The notes beneath the pieces are model-generated. The model worked only from the letters and a program-made list of their open reading frames with translations. It made no database searches and was not told where the DNA came from. This document shows positions 1-10,826 of a stretch of 64,000 bases of DNA, one piece after another. Origin of the DNA: Hetaerina americana (Eukaryota > Arthropoda > Insecta > Odonata > Calopterygidae); assembly GCA_022747635.1 (NCBI GenBank), contig JAKTNV010000005.1, forward strand, positions 84,254,469-84,318,468. Direction: 5' to 3'. How positions within the stretch are numbered: the first letter of the stretch is position 1; each line of letters starts with the position of its first letter. Both the position numbers and the translations under genes were made by a program.

Positions 1-929
1 CGGAGGGTGGTTGGGTGGGGATCATTGTTGCGCGGGAGGGCAGCGCGCCTTGTTGGCAACTAACTACGTCTACGCATGAGAGACCCACATTTCCCGCTCG
101 CTCGCTGCTATGTCGGGGATGGTGTCGTCCGTCTCCGGCCAAGTTCCCCGGAACTTTTCGGGCTTTGCATTGGGTTCGAGCAGAACGTCCTGGAGTAGTA
201 GGGTTGTAAAATTGATGCTGGGCACTGGTCGAGGGCATTACTGACCGATAAAACAAAATTTTAGCAACGAAGTAAGTTGGTAGCGCAGTAACGAAGTACG
301 TTGTAGCTATTTTCAAGGGGTTGCTTCCTCTTCCTCCTCCTCCCCTCCCTATCACCCACCCCATCCCGTTCGATTGGTCATATTTTATAGCTCCACGAGA
401 AAATCATTCAATTCAGTGCGGAGGTTTCCTTATTTTTTGATATTGTTTTTGAATAACTCGACTTCGAGTTATGGTATTTCTGGCTTGAAATAAATTACGG
501 TTCGAAATATGACCTGCCCTATATTCAGTTTGGATGATTTAATGCTACTCGTTTGGAAAAACTGATTGAATAGTTTTCATGTGAAATTAAAAAAAAATAA
601 ATTTTTAAACTTTTTGTCGAGGTAACCGTGATCGCGGTGTTGTTTCATTTTGATTATTTGATTTTTCATATCCAACTTTTTATGAAGGATGTGTTGTATG
701 AGGAAATTTCTGCAAAACAAAGCTTTAAAATATTTATTCTTTATATTTCCTTCTCAGGGAATATTCGTTTAAGTATCTTGTTTTATTAGATACGTGTGTG
801 TTTAGATCACAAGACGGAAATGAAAATGAGATTCTCGAGAATCTGGAATACTGAGATGTGCTAAAAACATGGTAGAGAGTAAGGACGTAAACTAGGGCAG
901 TTTATCCTATTAGGGAAGTGTTTTTGGGA
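1..929. other. No gene recognised; GC-rich start then AT-rich DNA
   Basis: The first ~200 bases are GC- and CpG-rich and contain a short open frame with no recognisable domain. The remainder is AT-rich with stops in all frames. A weak duplicated motif around cgaagta occurs near 266-305. I see no transposon terminus or exon here. Confidence 0.5.
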
Positions 930-1415
930 GTTGTGGGCATATTAAAAGAAGAATTGCGATAGGTGACGAAGCGTTCAAATTAATGCGGGGAATGATGGCA
1001 GGCGCCTTAAGAGAAGATGTAAAGAAAAAGACAAGTGTAAACTTCAACGTGGAGCGTCGTTTTGAATGACTCGGAAATTTGTTCGTTGCGACGGGAGGAT
1101 AAGCGTGGACGGGAGACTTAATAGATTTGGATGTGGGGAAAAATCGCAAAATAATAAAAAGCAGGACGGAAAGAAAGGAACACGCGCAGAAGCTCTGTGC
1201 ATGGCAGGGTAAGAGAGAGGGTTATTGGGGAAAATACGAAGAAAACAGGGCAAGTGGATGCCTCTGATACGTATTGAGAGGTAAAAAAATACCGAAGATG
1301 GTAATACTTGTAGATAGGAGAATTCTGGAATGGGGATGTAGAAGAGAGGAAAAGAATAGACTTTTTGTATGAAATTAAGGGAGGCAGACGGTATAGGGCA
1401 GTGCTAGAGAATGAC
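930..1415 (+). pseudogene. Degenerate RTE-type LINE, 3' part of the ORF
   Basis: Plus-strand translation in shifting frames gives IKRRIAIGDEAF followed by a segment like AGALREDVKKK. This matches the region just after the RT catalytic core in the better RTE copy at 10934-12100, where it reads DVRRRIALGKEAF. Further on, REERKRIDFLYEIKGGRRY parallels the C-terminal tail of that copy. Frameshifts and stops are numerous, so it is a dead 5'-truncated relic. Element identity rests on alignment by eye with the other copies in this window; the ends are approximate. Confidence 0.6.
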
Positions 1416-2012
1416 TAATTGTGATATGAGGTTTAAGGTTCTGTCATGTCGGTCAAGGCTTAGGATCGCAGTAGTGCCTAGTGCTACAGGCTCATTAAAA
1501 ATCTACCCTAACGCGGCACAACACCGATTATTATTATCAATGATTTCAGAACAAATAAATTGTTTGATGCATAAAAGTAGCTAGATATCAATGCCGTGAA
1601 GAATACAAAAGGAATATAATAGCATGTTCGTTCTTTTACAACAGTGCAGCAATAGCTTACACAGAATACGGTGTAAATTTCACTTAAATATATAGTTACA
1701 CGTTTCTCAGACAGGATATTCTCAGAAGTCATGGCTGTGATTTGCACTGCAATTAATACTCATCATCAATTTCCCATAATGCTACTTGTACGTAGGCCTT
1801 TGGTTTAATACAGACAAATTAGTTGCGGGTCATACAGTATAATGCCTGTATAATGTCATGCTACAAGAACGATGCTAATGTTTTTATGATAGTCGCGAAG
1901 CTAAAAACTTCATCTCTTCCTCTCCACTACATATGTATTTGAAAATTCATCATTGGTCTTCCTATTTTAATTGAACCCTCTCAAACTTATTTTCTTCATT
2001 CTTATTTTCTTA
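1416..2012. other. No feature recognised
   Basis: AT-rich sequence with short open frames and no domain, terminal repeat or tRNA-like signal that I can identify. Confidence 0.5.
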
Positions 2013-2965
2013 CAGGTTGCGTTCTAAAAGCAAAGCAATTGAACTTCCTGCCCCGCTCCATATTGGTTGGAGTGTAATATAACCTCTTGGAGTAGGTGGG
2101 GGGAACGCTAAGGTTTGCCGCAAAACCAGTCTCAGTGCTCTCCAAGCTGTGTAAGCGGCAGAACTTCAGTTATTGTAAGCCTCTCCGCGCCGACCTTGTT
2201 TCGTAAAAATTGGAATCGACGATCGAGCGACGTCAAGCGATTACTAAGTTTTGTGTTAAACTGAAAAAATCTCTTGAGGAGACTAAAAAAATGATTCGTG
2301 AGGCTTATGGGACTCTACTCTGCCCTACTCACAAGTTTCGAGGTGGTTAAATACCTTAAAGGTTAAGGGCCGGGAAGAGGTTCACGACGAACAACGCTCC
2401 GGGCGGCCATCAACCAGCAAAACCGACAACAATGTGGCTCGTGTACGACAATCGTTGGACTCTGACCGTCGATTGAGTATCAAGATGGTTGCCAATGATT
2501 TGAACTTGTTTTCTACTGTTTTGTGTCGCATTCTTACTTGTTAAAAGGGCCACTAGGACGAGAAAAGACATCTCCGCTACATGGCAACTCCATCACGACA
2601 ACGCTCCTTGCCACAACGCGCTACGAGTCCGCGAGTTCGTGGCCAAACACCAGGTGCCAACGTTGCCCCAACCCCTCTTTAGTTCTGACGTCGCCCCACA
2701 AGACTTCTTTTTGTTCCCTCGGATTAAGGCAGCCCTGAAAGGAATCTGTTTTTCGTCCTCAGAAGAGATCCAATCAGCCGTGACGAAGACCTTGAAAGAG
2801 GTCCCCGGAGACGCCTTCCAGGGCGTGTACCGGTCATGGTAGAATCGCTGGAAAAAATGCTTAGAGGCCCAAGGACAGTACTTTGAAGAATTTTAAGTGT
2901 TTATGCAAATCTATTCAAGAAATTACTTTAAAAAAATAATTGCGTTACTTTTGGAACGCACCATG
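2013..2965 (+). mobile_element. Mariner-family DNA transposon, internally deleted
   Basis: Imperfect terminal inverted repeats are visible: ggttgcgttctaaaagc at 2015 and its reverse complement, ending gaacgcacc at 2962. Between them a broken plus-strand transposase frame runs. The N-terminal part near 2216-2320 reads STIERRQAITKFCVKL and is followed by a GRPST-type linker. The C-terminal part (2639-2842) contains the degenerate third-aspartate region, FSSDVAPQDFFLFPRIK, and then the usual tail ending EAQGQYFEEF. The catalytic middle with the first Asp is missing and frames are broken. Mariner transposases are ~340-350 residues with a DD34D triad and cut and paste at TA; this copy cannot encode one. 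A closely related copy lies at 8588-9511. Confidence 0.85.
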
Positions 2966-3097
2966 TGGCCCCTTATACTATGCCATGTATCCAACACCTC
3001 CTTCTTTTACCTCCAAAACTATGTTTGAACTAGTTTTAAGTAATTTAAGTCGTGGGTCAAAGCCTAGAAAATATAGAACAGTTCACCCACCTTAAAA

Positions 3098-3390
3098 GTA
3101 ATTTTTGTCTAAGGGGAGATAGTAGGAGGGCCATTTAATGAAACAATTCGTTTGGCAAAGAAGTTTTTAAAAAGAGGAGAGAGTTGGTGACATGCTGCTC
3201 CACTAAATATGCAAATAAGAGGCAAGTGAGAACTTGTATATTGAGCGTAGTTTTTTTATGGCTCTGAAACTTGGTCGTTAAGGAGGAAAGAGGATAAGTT
3301 AAAATTGGAAGGTTTTGAGTGGTTTGGGGGGCGGGAGGGTGGGAAGAGTGTCAATGAAGAGGGCAGTACGGAGAAAATTGTGTGGAAAAA
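3098..3390 (+). pseudogene. RTE-type LINE fragment
   Basis: A frame-shifted translation gives a stretch like YGSETWSLRREDKLKLEGFE, the motif downstream of the RT palm in RTE-type ORFs (MYGAETWSLKQEDRRRLEAFE in the 10934-12100 copy). It is badly degraded and only ~300 bp is recognisable. It sits ~400 bp upstream of another RTE 3' piece in the same orientation, so the two could be one interrupted relic. Confidence 0.5.
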
Positions 3391-3797
3391 GATTTTCTCG
3401 TCAAAACTTGAAATGTGACTTGTTTTTCAACTCTTTCTCCCAAGGAGGGGCAGAGTCTTGAGTTAAAATAAAATTACATGTAGGAAAGAAGGCTGGCGTT
3501 AAATATAACAATAAGGGGAAAAATATTGAAAATCTGAATATGAGGTAGTTTAAACCCGGGAAGAAGTTCAAAACATAATACAAAATACGATGTAATGCGG
3601 CAGGTTGGATAGGTACGACGTAATGTTCAAATTTTGTAGGATAGTGCAATATTTTTTTGTAAAATGAGCAACACAATGAACTTAGAGTAGTGCATTAATC
3701 TCACATCTGTGACTATTAATAGTTTTAAAAAAGGGTATTACAAAACCCCGCTATTTGTGAGTGAAAGGTCATATTTCTCAGTCACTGCTGCTAAAGC
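3391..3797. other. No feature recognised
   Basis: AT-rich spacer between two same-strand RTE fragments. Nothing recognisable was seen in it. Confidence 0.4.
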
Positions 3798-4168
3798 ATT
3801 GGTCATTGAAGCAGGAGGATAGACGTAGACTGGAGGCTCTCGAGATGTAGGTGTGGAGAAGAAAGGAGAAGGTGAAATGAACAGAGAAGAAAACAAATGA
3901 GGAAGTACTTGGTATGGTGGGCGAAGAGAGGGGTTTGTTGGGAGCAATCCTATGGAGGCAGGAAAAGTGGATGAAGGGGGTGTTGACCGGCAGTGGGATG
4001 TTGAAGACTGTAATAGAGGGGAGAATGTTAGGCAAACGAGGAAGGAAATACTCAGAGATGAAGAGTAGGATGCGGGATTTTGTGTTTGGTTAGGAGTCAC
4101 AAAATTTTTTATTTAGTAGCTGTGTCCATCCAAAAACCTACCTTAACCGGTAGATTACCTAATAATAA
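3798..4168 (+). mobile_element. RTE-type LINE, 3' end with conserved UTR
   Basis: From tggtcattgaagcaggag at 3800 the sequence follows, as reverse complement, the 3' third of the RTE copy at 10827-12105. It includes the KWTEKKTNEEVLGM-like region and the 3' UTR motif aaaacctaccttaaccgg, which also ends the copies at 10.8 and 39.8 kb. A deletion removes ~50 bp near the end of the frame. The element runs straight into (TAA)n(TA)n DNA. Non-autonomous relic. Confidence 0.75.
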
Positions 4169-4203
4169 TATATATATATATATATTTATTTATTTATTTA
4201 TAC
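4160..4203. repeat. Simple repeat (TAA)n/(TA)n/(TTTA)n
   Basis: Short compound microsatellite directly abutting the RTE 3' end; it may be the element's own tail or its target. Confidence 0.85.
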
Positions 4204-4958
4204 ATATTACTTTTACTTACGCTATTTTTTCCATAATTATTTACCTGCCCCATGCCATTACATAAATATAAATTCAAAGAGACTGTTGAACAAATACGAT
4301 TCGAAAGTCATTTTTTCTTCCTGATCTCAGGAACCGTAATGGTTTTGAACGAAATGTGGAACGGGATACTTAATAAGGAGAGGGTGCAAGAAATTCAAAT
4401 TTTTTAGCCATTTTTTCTCGTGACTTGAATGCACAGAAAAAAGTTCTCCATTTTATTGTAACTATACTATATATGTCCGTTTCCCATGTAATGACGATTA
4501 GAATTAAAAATCCTTGCTTCGTGCGAATGCTATTGCTCTCATCCTTCGTTTTAATTATAATGAAAAATGTTCGATTGTAGCACCTAGTGATTTGAAACAC
4601 TAATTTACTTGATGCAACTCTTGTAGGTTCTACTTTAAAGAATCATTTTACCATAAGTTTTTCCCCAGAATATGTTGTTATTCGTGATTTCCACGTCGAG
4701 AACTGTGTTCTTGCGGTTTTGCGGTCATTTGCGGTCACGTGCTCATCGAGGAGCTGAGTGAAGATTTTATCACGTATGACGACGACCCCTGGTAATTACC
4801 GGAGGGGTATCATTAGCAGCAGCTATATTGTCACAAGCCAAAAGATTAATAACTATCCATCAGTGTTCAAAGCGGATGTATTTCTTGATCCTTAAAGCCT
4901 TACAAAACGAAGCTCCATGAAAATCCTTATATACAGCCTCTAGTAATTAAAACGTCTA
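4204..4958. other. No feature recognised
   Basis: AT-rich sequence. A small cluster of tgcggt repeats occurs near 4713-4735. No domain or terminus was recognised. Confidence 0.5.
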
Positions 4959-5165
4959 TTTTAATAGGTAATCAATCTTCCGATTAAGGCAAGGGTTTGG
5001 ATGGACACGAGTTACCAAACGGTAAAGCGAGAATTCCCTCGTCTCTGAACGTAACAAAACGCAACCCGACATACTTTTCTGCAAATAGCCTCTCTTCAAC
5101 TCCGTATTTTTTCTTTCTCCTTTCATTCCATCCAACATTATGCAGGCGTAAAATCTTATTGCTCG
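4959..5165 (-). pseudogene. RTE-type LINE, 3' tail fragment
   Basis: The minus-strand translation contains MLDGMKGERKNTELKRG, matching the C-terminal MLDGMKGGRKYSEMKRDLI of the other RTE copies. It is followed by a UTR with ggtttggatggacacga, also shared with them. More diverged than the copies at 10.8 and 39.8 kb. 5'-truncated relic. Confidence 0.65.
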
Positions 5166-5367
5166 TATAAGATTAAAAATATGCATAGTTTGGGTTTTTA
5201 CCAACAAAGAAAAGTTGATTGCTCACCAAGTACGAGTTCAAGTTTCCTTCGAAAAGGCGTGTTCATCAGCAATTGTATCAAATTTAAAAAATTATCTTTT
5301 GGTTTTATCAATACCAGTACATTTAAGGCATTTTTAAAAGGATAAATGTGATGTCTATATGCGTATA

Positions 5368-6284
5368 CGAGGGTCATTCAATAGGTAAAGAGACAAATTC
5401 TCTCATTTAAAAACCATTCACTGAATCTTTACCATTTTTTCAGGGGTGTTAATAGGCAACCTTGGAATGTGCTCCGATTAAGCTTTTTGATTATATCATG
5501 TCAATATAAACTCGAATCTTCAGTTTACCATGGCAAGTCCACCAAAAGATCGCCCCTTACAAGAACAGCGCTCTGTAAGTAGATTTGTATTCACAGAAGG
5601 TGTAAAACCAAGTAAAATACTTTCTTAAATGTTATTACAACACGGCAAAAGTTGCATGAACCGTGCGAATGTTTACAAGTAAGTTGATAGTTTTGAAAGT
5701 GGCCGATTAAGTGCGGGTGATGCACCCCAAAGTTGACGTCCAGTCGAAGTTTCTGATCCCATTTTGGAATCGAGGATTGCTGGACTCATTCGCTATCACA
5801 GAAGAAATACTATTTGAGTGAGGAGGTTCAAGTAAGCATTGGAACTGTTCACAATATCATGCACACTCATTTAAAGTACAGAAAAACATGTGAGAGATGT
5901 GTTTCCAGGCAACTCACTGATGCTCATAAAGAATCGAGACTTTCCATTAGTCAAGACCTAAACAAATGAAGTTTGATTAAAAGAGACGTTTCCTTTAAGG
6001 AATAGTTGTAATATGAATTGCAACAAGGTCTGGATTCATCCATTACTACGATCCTAAGACCAAAAAATAGAGTATGGAGTGGAAACACATCAGTTCTCCA
6101 GGTGAAAATCTTTTAGTGGACTTGCCATGGTGAAATGAAGATTATGAGGTAGTTTTAATATAAAATAATGATAGAGCTAATGAGAGCTTACCTCATGGTT
6201 GCCAACTAACTTCCATGAAAAAATGATGAAGATTCATTTGATAGTTTTACAATCATAGTATCTTTATTTAATGAGTGATCCTCG
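5368..6284 (+). mobile_element. Fold-back mariner-family element with ~180-bp inverted arms
   Basis: The left end is a mariner terminus, cgagggtcattc, preceded by TA. A degraded transposase starts at the ATG at 5530 (MASPPKDRPLQEQRSVSRF...) and includes remnants of the HHYDPETK-like motif after the first catalytic Asp, around 6035-6090. The right part, 6105-6284, is not a mariner 3' end. It is an inverted, diverged copy of 5368-5549: accatggcaagtccac near 5528 recurs inverted at 6117-6131, and the outer end reads gatcctcg. So the element has its own 5' end at both termini. Stops and frameshifts make it non-coding. Confidence 0.75.
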
Positions 6285-6885
6285 TTTATTTATTCGCACA
6301 AAGTTGTTAACGGAAGCATCTATTTCCCCAGAACCTCGCCAGCTCGACAAGCGCGAAGCATCTTTCCCGAAGGGTTCCCTATAAAAGCGGAAGTCTCCTC
6401 GCCTTTGACCAATGGCAATCGGTGTGACGCACCCTCGCCCGGCCGAAATTGCTGAACGCCATCCCACCCACACATCCCGGGCATTTCCCTCAAGTCTTGC
6501 GGACTCTTTTATTTTTTCCAACCCTTTCATTTATTCTAACATACATAAATAATTTATGTGTCGGGAATCGCCTGATTACGTTCGAGTTTTTAATTATTAA
6601 CATTGTTTTCAAAATTACCGCTCGCGTGAATAATTAATATTGACTTTTTTTTGGATGGGGGCTGGGGGAGTCGCCTCGCTCTCGTGGACGTTCGATTTTT
6701 TATACTCAACGCATTTTGTTTTAATTATCTCATCTAAATATATAAATAAATCTTTCTACATTGTGGCGGTAATTTGTGAGTATATTTTTTTAAATGTGAA
6801 TTGATTAAGTAGTTAGTTCTTGTTGACCTTACATTATCTGTTCCCTGAAAATAAATTATGTATATACATACACACAGATATAAAT
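6285..6885. other. No gene recognised; GC-rich patch with TATA and CCAAT motifs
   Basis: The region 6300-6500 is GC-rich against AT-rich flanks. It has TATAAAAG at 6380-6387 and a CCAAT-containing stretch near 6410. An 88-codon minus-strand frame covers it but shows no domain. Promoter-like features alone do not establish a gene. Confidence 0.3.
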
Positions 6886-6888
6886 AAA

Positions 6889-6923
6889 TATATATATATA
6901 CATATATATATACATATATATAC

Positions 6924-6972
<49 letters not shown>

Positions 6973-7005
6973 AACTTATATAATTACATAAATACACACA
7001 CACAC

Positions 7006-7062
<57 letters not shown>
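6889..7062. repeat. (TA)n/(TACATA)n/(CA)n microsatellite cluster
   Basis: Two long TA tracts joined by a short CA tract. The tyrosine/isoleucine-only open frames here are artefacts of the repeat. Confidence 0.95.
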
Positions 7063-7149
7063 ACATACTTACAACCTTGTATATACCTATATGTTGTCTA
7101 TTTCTCCTTTTGTGAGTGAGACCACCGAAAACACTGATTATAATGTCTC

Positions 7150-7445
7150 ATCCAATAACATGTTCCCCTACGCCATCTCTTGGCCAAAGAATCAGGGCAA
7201 TTGTTGACACATAAGTCCCTCAGATCTCAGTGTAAATTACGTTTCCTCGAAAGCTTAAGTGGTAAGAGCATCCGCCCGGCAAGTAGAAAGATCCAGTGCT
7301 CAAGTCTCGGTAAAGGAAATGTTTTTGTGCTCATGATGTGTTTGATTCCACCTTCCCAGCCTCTCCTGTGTTCGTCCTTTCCATGTGTTCCTATCTCTTT
7401 TCCAAAAATCTGTTTCTATACAAATAAGTATTTGTTCGCCACATA
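7150..7445 (+). mobile_element. tRNA-derived SINE, copy 1
   Basis: A leader (acgccatctcttggcc...) is followed by a tRNA-like head around 7230-7315 with an A-box-like agcttaagtggt and a degraded B box. The body is shared with copies at 15.3 and 38.3 kb: gattccaccttcccagcct, ctcctgtgttcgtcc, tgttcctatc. After the head comes a T-run (gtttttgtg), as in the tRNA-bearing palindromes at 26-27 kb. SINEs are non-coding, transcribed by RNA polymerase III and moved by LINE machinery. The boundaries are inferred from the alignment of copies 1 and 2. Confidence 0.7.
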
Positions 7446-7465
7446 GCGGGATATCGTATTTGAAT

Positions 7466-7475
7466 GTTTGTGTGG

Positions 7476-7511
<36 letters not shown>
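7466..7511. repeat. (GT)n(TA)n microsatellite
   Basis: Compound dinucleotide tract shortly downstream of SINE copy 1. Confidence 0.9.
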
Positions 7512-7534
7512 AGAACACAAATAAAATAGATAAC

Positions 7535-7690
7535 ATTTCAAAGTTCTTACTTTAAGAATGCCTTGGAGAAGGCCAAAAGCTCAAACAATCTGCAATTTGA
7601 GTGTCCTTTTTAGTGTTGTCTAATTTATTTGTGTTCTATTATACCATCCAAATGTTATACACTCTTGTGAGTGCTTCTACATTATAAATA
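7535..7690 (+). mobile_element. Penelope-like element terminal fragment
   Basis: Matches, in the opposite orientation, the ends of the PLE 3' copies at 37.8-38.3 and 38.9-39.5 kb. Shared features are the gaatgccttggagaaggcc / aaaagctcaa hairpin region, then tttgagtgtcc and gtgagtgcttctaca. No coding sequence remains. It ends close to a (TA)n(GT)n tract. Confidence 0.6.
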
Positions 7691-7707
7691 TATAAATAAA
7701 AAATAAT

Positions 7708-7752
<45 letters not shown>

Positions 7753-7753
7753 A
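7708..7753. repeat. (TA)n(GT)n microsatellite
   Basis: Uninterrupted TA repeats followed by GT repeats. Confidence 0.95.
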
Positions 7754-8587
7754 TTCGCAATGCGGTAAGACCGAGTGTCACCGTAGTCATTTGTTTCAAC
7801 CGTGGGCAAGAGAGACTTTTGTTTCAACTTAATGATAATTGAGAGTTCCTCCTCGATAGCCACCCTCCCCCTTTAATTGTGTCTATTGTTTACGTTAATG
7901 AATTCCATAATAATATTTACATAATAAAAAATTCCATGTCGTGTCCAGCTCGCTGGAAAAGAAAACAGGAGTCCCTCCTCCCAGGGTGCCTTTATTTATT
8001 TTTTTGATAAGGGTTTTCGTTGCTATGCTCTCTCCTCCGTCGTTTCGGTGTCACGTGACATCCATCTCCCTTTCTCTCATTCGCAAAATTCATGAAAATC
8101 ATGAAATGTTTGTGTTATTCTTTCATCTTCGTTTCCGTATCACTTTCTATTGCCAAAATAATTAAAGCTATCTATACTTGAAGAGAAAACCTGGAGTACA
8201 CATTAAACGCATGAAATTAAGTAGAACCACCTCAGAGTAGGCAAGATTATAAAATAAAGTAATTCTCTACTGTCGAAGTATTGAAGATGATTGTCCGATA
8301 AGGTTACAGAAGGATGCTGGCGGTGAGATGAAATATAGTATGCAAGAACGTAGGGAAGAGGGTTTATATTTAGGAAACAAAAACGCTAGGCACGAAACTA
8401 ACAAAATGGAAACAGGGATCATACTAGGAATGAAAAATAAGCAACTTTTAACGACATGCAATACTAGCACAGGTATATGGAAGCGATTCGTCGAAATTAA
8501 CAAATGAAATCTACTTTTCAACGGATTTAACATACGCTGACGATGGGATGAAGAAAAGAAAATTCCAGGCGATTATAATTTGATTAC
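7754..8587. other. No feature recognised
   Basis: Mixed AT-rich DNA with short open frames only. I see no terminus, domain or tRNA-like structure. Confidence 0.5.
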
Positions 8588-9511
8588 ACAGGGTACGTTC
8601 CAAAAGTATTGCTTTCATTTTTTAAATAAATTTATTGAACATATTAGCACAAACACTCATAATTCTTCAAAGTACACTCCGTAGGCCTGAACGCATTTTT
8701 CCAGCGACTCTGTCATGACCGGTACGCACCCTGGATGGCGTCTTCGGGGACCTCTTTCAAGGTCTTCGCCACGGCTGATTGGGTCTCTTCTTTGGGCGAA
8801 AAACGGGTTACCCCCTGGACTGTCTTAATCCGAGGGAACAAAAAGCAGTCTACTGGGGTGACGTCAGGGCTGTAGAGGGGTGGGGCAGCGTTGGCACCTG
8901 GTGTTTGGCCAGGAACTCGCGGACACGTAGCGCGTTGTCGTGATGGAGTTGCCAGGTAGCGGAGACGTCTTTTCTCGTCCTGATGACCCCTTCTCGGAGC
9001 CTTTCCAGCACATACACGTAGTATAGCAGCGTTAAATGTCTGTCCTTGAGGAACAAACTCCTTATGGACCACTTCTTTATTGTCGAAAAAGACAATGAGC
9101 TTTTTTTCACTCTTGATTTGCTCATTCTTGCCTTTTTGGGCTTGAGGGACTGGTCGGTGTGCCACTGATCTTTGGCGTTTTGTTTCTGAGCCGCATTAAA
9201 AAACCCAGGTTTTATCACCAGTGATAACGTTGTCCAAATAATCAGGTTCATTTTCAATAAGCTGCAAAAGTTCACTTGAAATTTCCGCTCGATCGTCGAT
9301 TCCATTTTTTACGTGACACGGTCGGCGCGCAGAGGTTTGCAATAACTGACGTCCTGCCGCGTCCATTGCTTGCAGAGAACTGAGACCAGTTTTGCAGCAA
9401 AGCTTAGTGTCTCCTCCATCTACTCCAAGTAGTTTGATGCCACTAACTCCCACTCCAACTAATAGGAGCAGTGCGGGAAATCGAATTGCATAAATTTGAG
9501 AACGCCCCCTG
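8588..9511 (-). mobile_element. Mariner-family DNA transposon, broken
   Basis: Termini: gggtacgttccaaaagt at 8591 and, inverted, ctcaaatttatgcaattcg-type sequence ending cccctg at 9511 with TA following. The minus-strand frames carry the three catalytic regions. NVITGDKTWVF near 9196-9230 holds the first Asp, WQLHHDNA around 8940 the second, and YSPDVTPVDCFLFPRIK near 8830-8880 the third. They lie in different frames, so at least two frameshifts break the ORF, and the N-terminal DNA-binding half is missing. Same lineage as 2013-2965, with which it shares a tail ending FEEF. Confidence 0.85.
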
Positions 9512-9513
9512 TA

Positions 9514-10826
9514 TGCTGAAGAATGATGAATACAGAATTGGTTTTGACTGAATATCTGATGAAGAGGGACTTAAATGAATGGGTGAAGAGATAAGCCTAT
9601 GTGGGACGCTTGCAAGAAGTGGAGGGAAATTGATTGTACGTGTCCCGAGGTACGATAGCTTGCTGAAGACCATGATAGGAGGAGAATAATTACAGAAGGA
9701 GGAACCAAGAGGTGATGGGCGGGGGATGTCCTTCCCTTTCCGATCTTAATTCGTGCATTCTCAATCGGTCTGCGGAGAAAATTGGGCGTGACGCTCTTTC
9801 GACGACGAGTGGTCCCCATCTGTTTCCCATTTCTCCGACATCTCTCGCTTCCTTTGTGCGCTTCTTGCCAAAGGGTTTCCACCCCTGGGGGGGGGGGGTC
9901 GGGGCGTCGGGCGGGGGGGGATGGTAAGAGGGGAGGTGTGGGCTGGGTGAGGCAATTATCCAATTACATCCTTGTCGCCGATTTATCGCGAACTCGATCC
10001 GCACCCTCAACACCGTTCCCCTTCCCCACTATCTTCATCCGACATGGTTTCCAAAAGAGCTCATCTCGTGGAAATCGGGGGAACTAAGGGGAAAAAGTGA
10101 ACGGCGAAGTTCTTAGACTTCAAGGAAACGGTTTTAAGAAATGTACCATACTATATGTATGCTGATTTTCATAGTTCGATCATATGGAAGTAAGGACAAA
10201 TTAATGATTCGGGTTTGCGCTTTTCTTCCTCATAGACTATCAAGAATAAGAATGGATTGTCTTTGTGAGGTAACCATAGATGCGACAAATACAGTCCTTA
10301 ATCATTAAAGGAATAATGTCGATTCCGTGCATCCCTTGCGCTCCAAAGGGAAGCTTGGTCTATCCCCTCCTTTTTCTCATTAACGTAAGTGACATTGGCT
10401 GTTAAATATTCAGTAAAATCAGATTATTTACCGGTCATCCACGAGATACGCTCATGTTCTAAGATCACCCAATTATTTCCCGGAACTGATAGCAGTATAT
10501 AAATGTGGTTGTGGCTTAGAATACACGAGCACTCTTAATGAATGTTAGGCATAAATGACCGCACCGTGAGATGCACAAGACTTGCTAGAGGGAAAAGCTT
10601 TTTTAATACTTAATGTACAAGAACAATAGCATGTACTCATCCATTTTTTCACTTGTGTGGTTTAAGACCAATAAAAATTCATCAGTAGTTGAGTTAGGTA
10701 TATGATGATGATGGCGCTGAGGATGCGAATATGCATTAGTGGGTGTGTCACCTCAGAGAAGTCCAAACGTTGGGTGACATCGAACCCAAGATGCCAAGGA
10801 CCAGCCGGTTTCTCCAGTGGGCAATA
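9514..10826. other. No gene recognised; contains a G-rich tract
   Basis: The stretch 9700-9960 is G-rich on + and holds runs of 11 and 8 G at about 9887-9921. Overlapping proline-rich frames on both strands there are composition artefacts. The rest is AT-rich with no recognised domain. Confidence 0.5.
9884..9924 (+). repeat. G-run cluster with G-quadruplex potential
   Basis: Four or more runs of three or more G within ~40 bases, the longest 11 G, satisfy the usual G4 pattern. Function is unknown; long G runs are also assembly-error prone. Confidence 0.6.

Noticed and set aside
6734..7119. Tyrosine/isoleucine repeat proteins on both strands
   Set aside because: They are translations of (TA)n. 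The same applies to frames at 13.2, 15.0, 37.6, 38.5-38.9 and 41.0 kb.
9690..10087. Overlapping 101-130-codon frames around the G tract
   Set aside because: Proline/glycine-rich frames on both strands produced by G runs; no domain.
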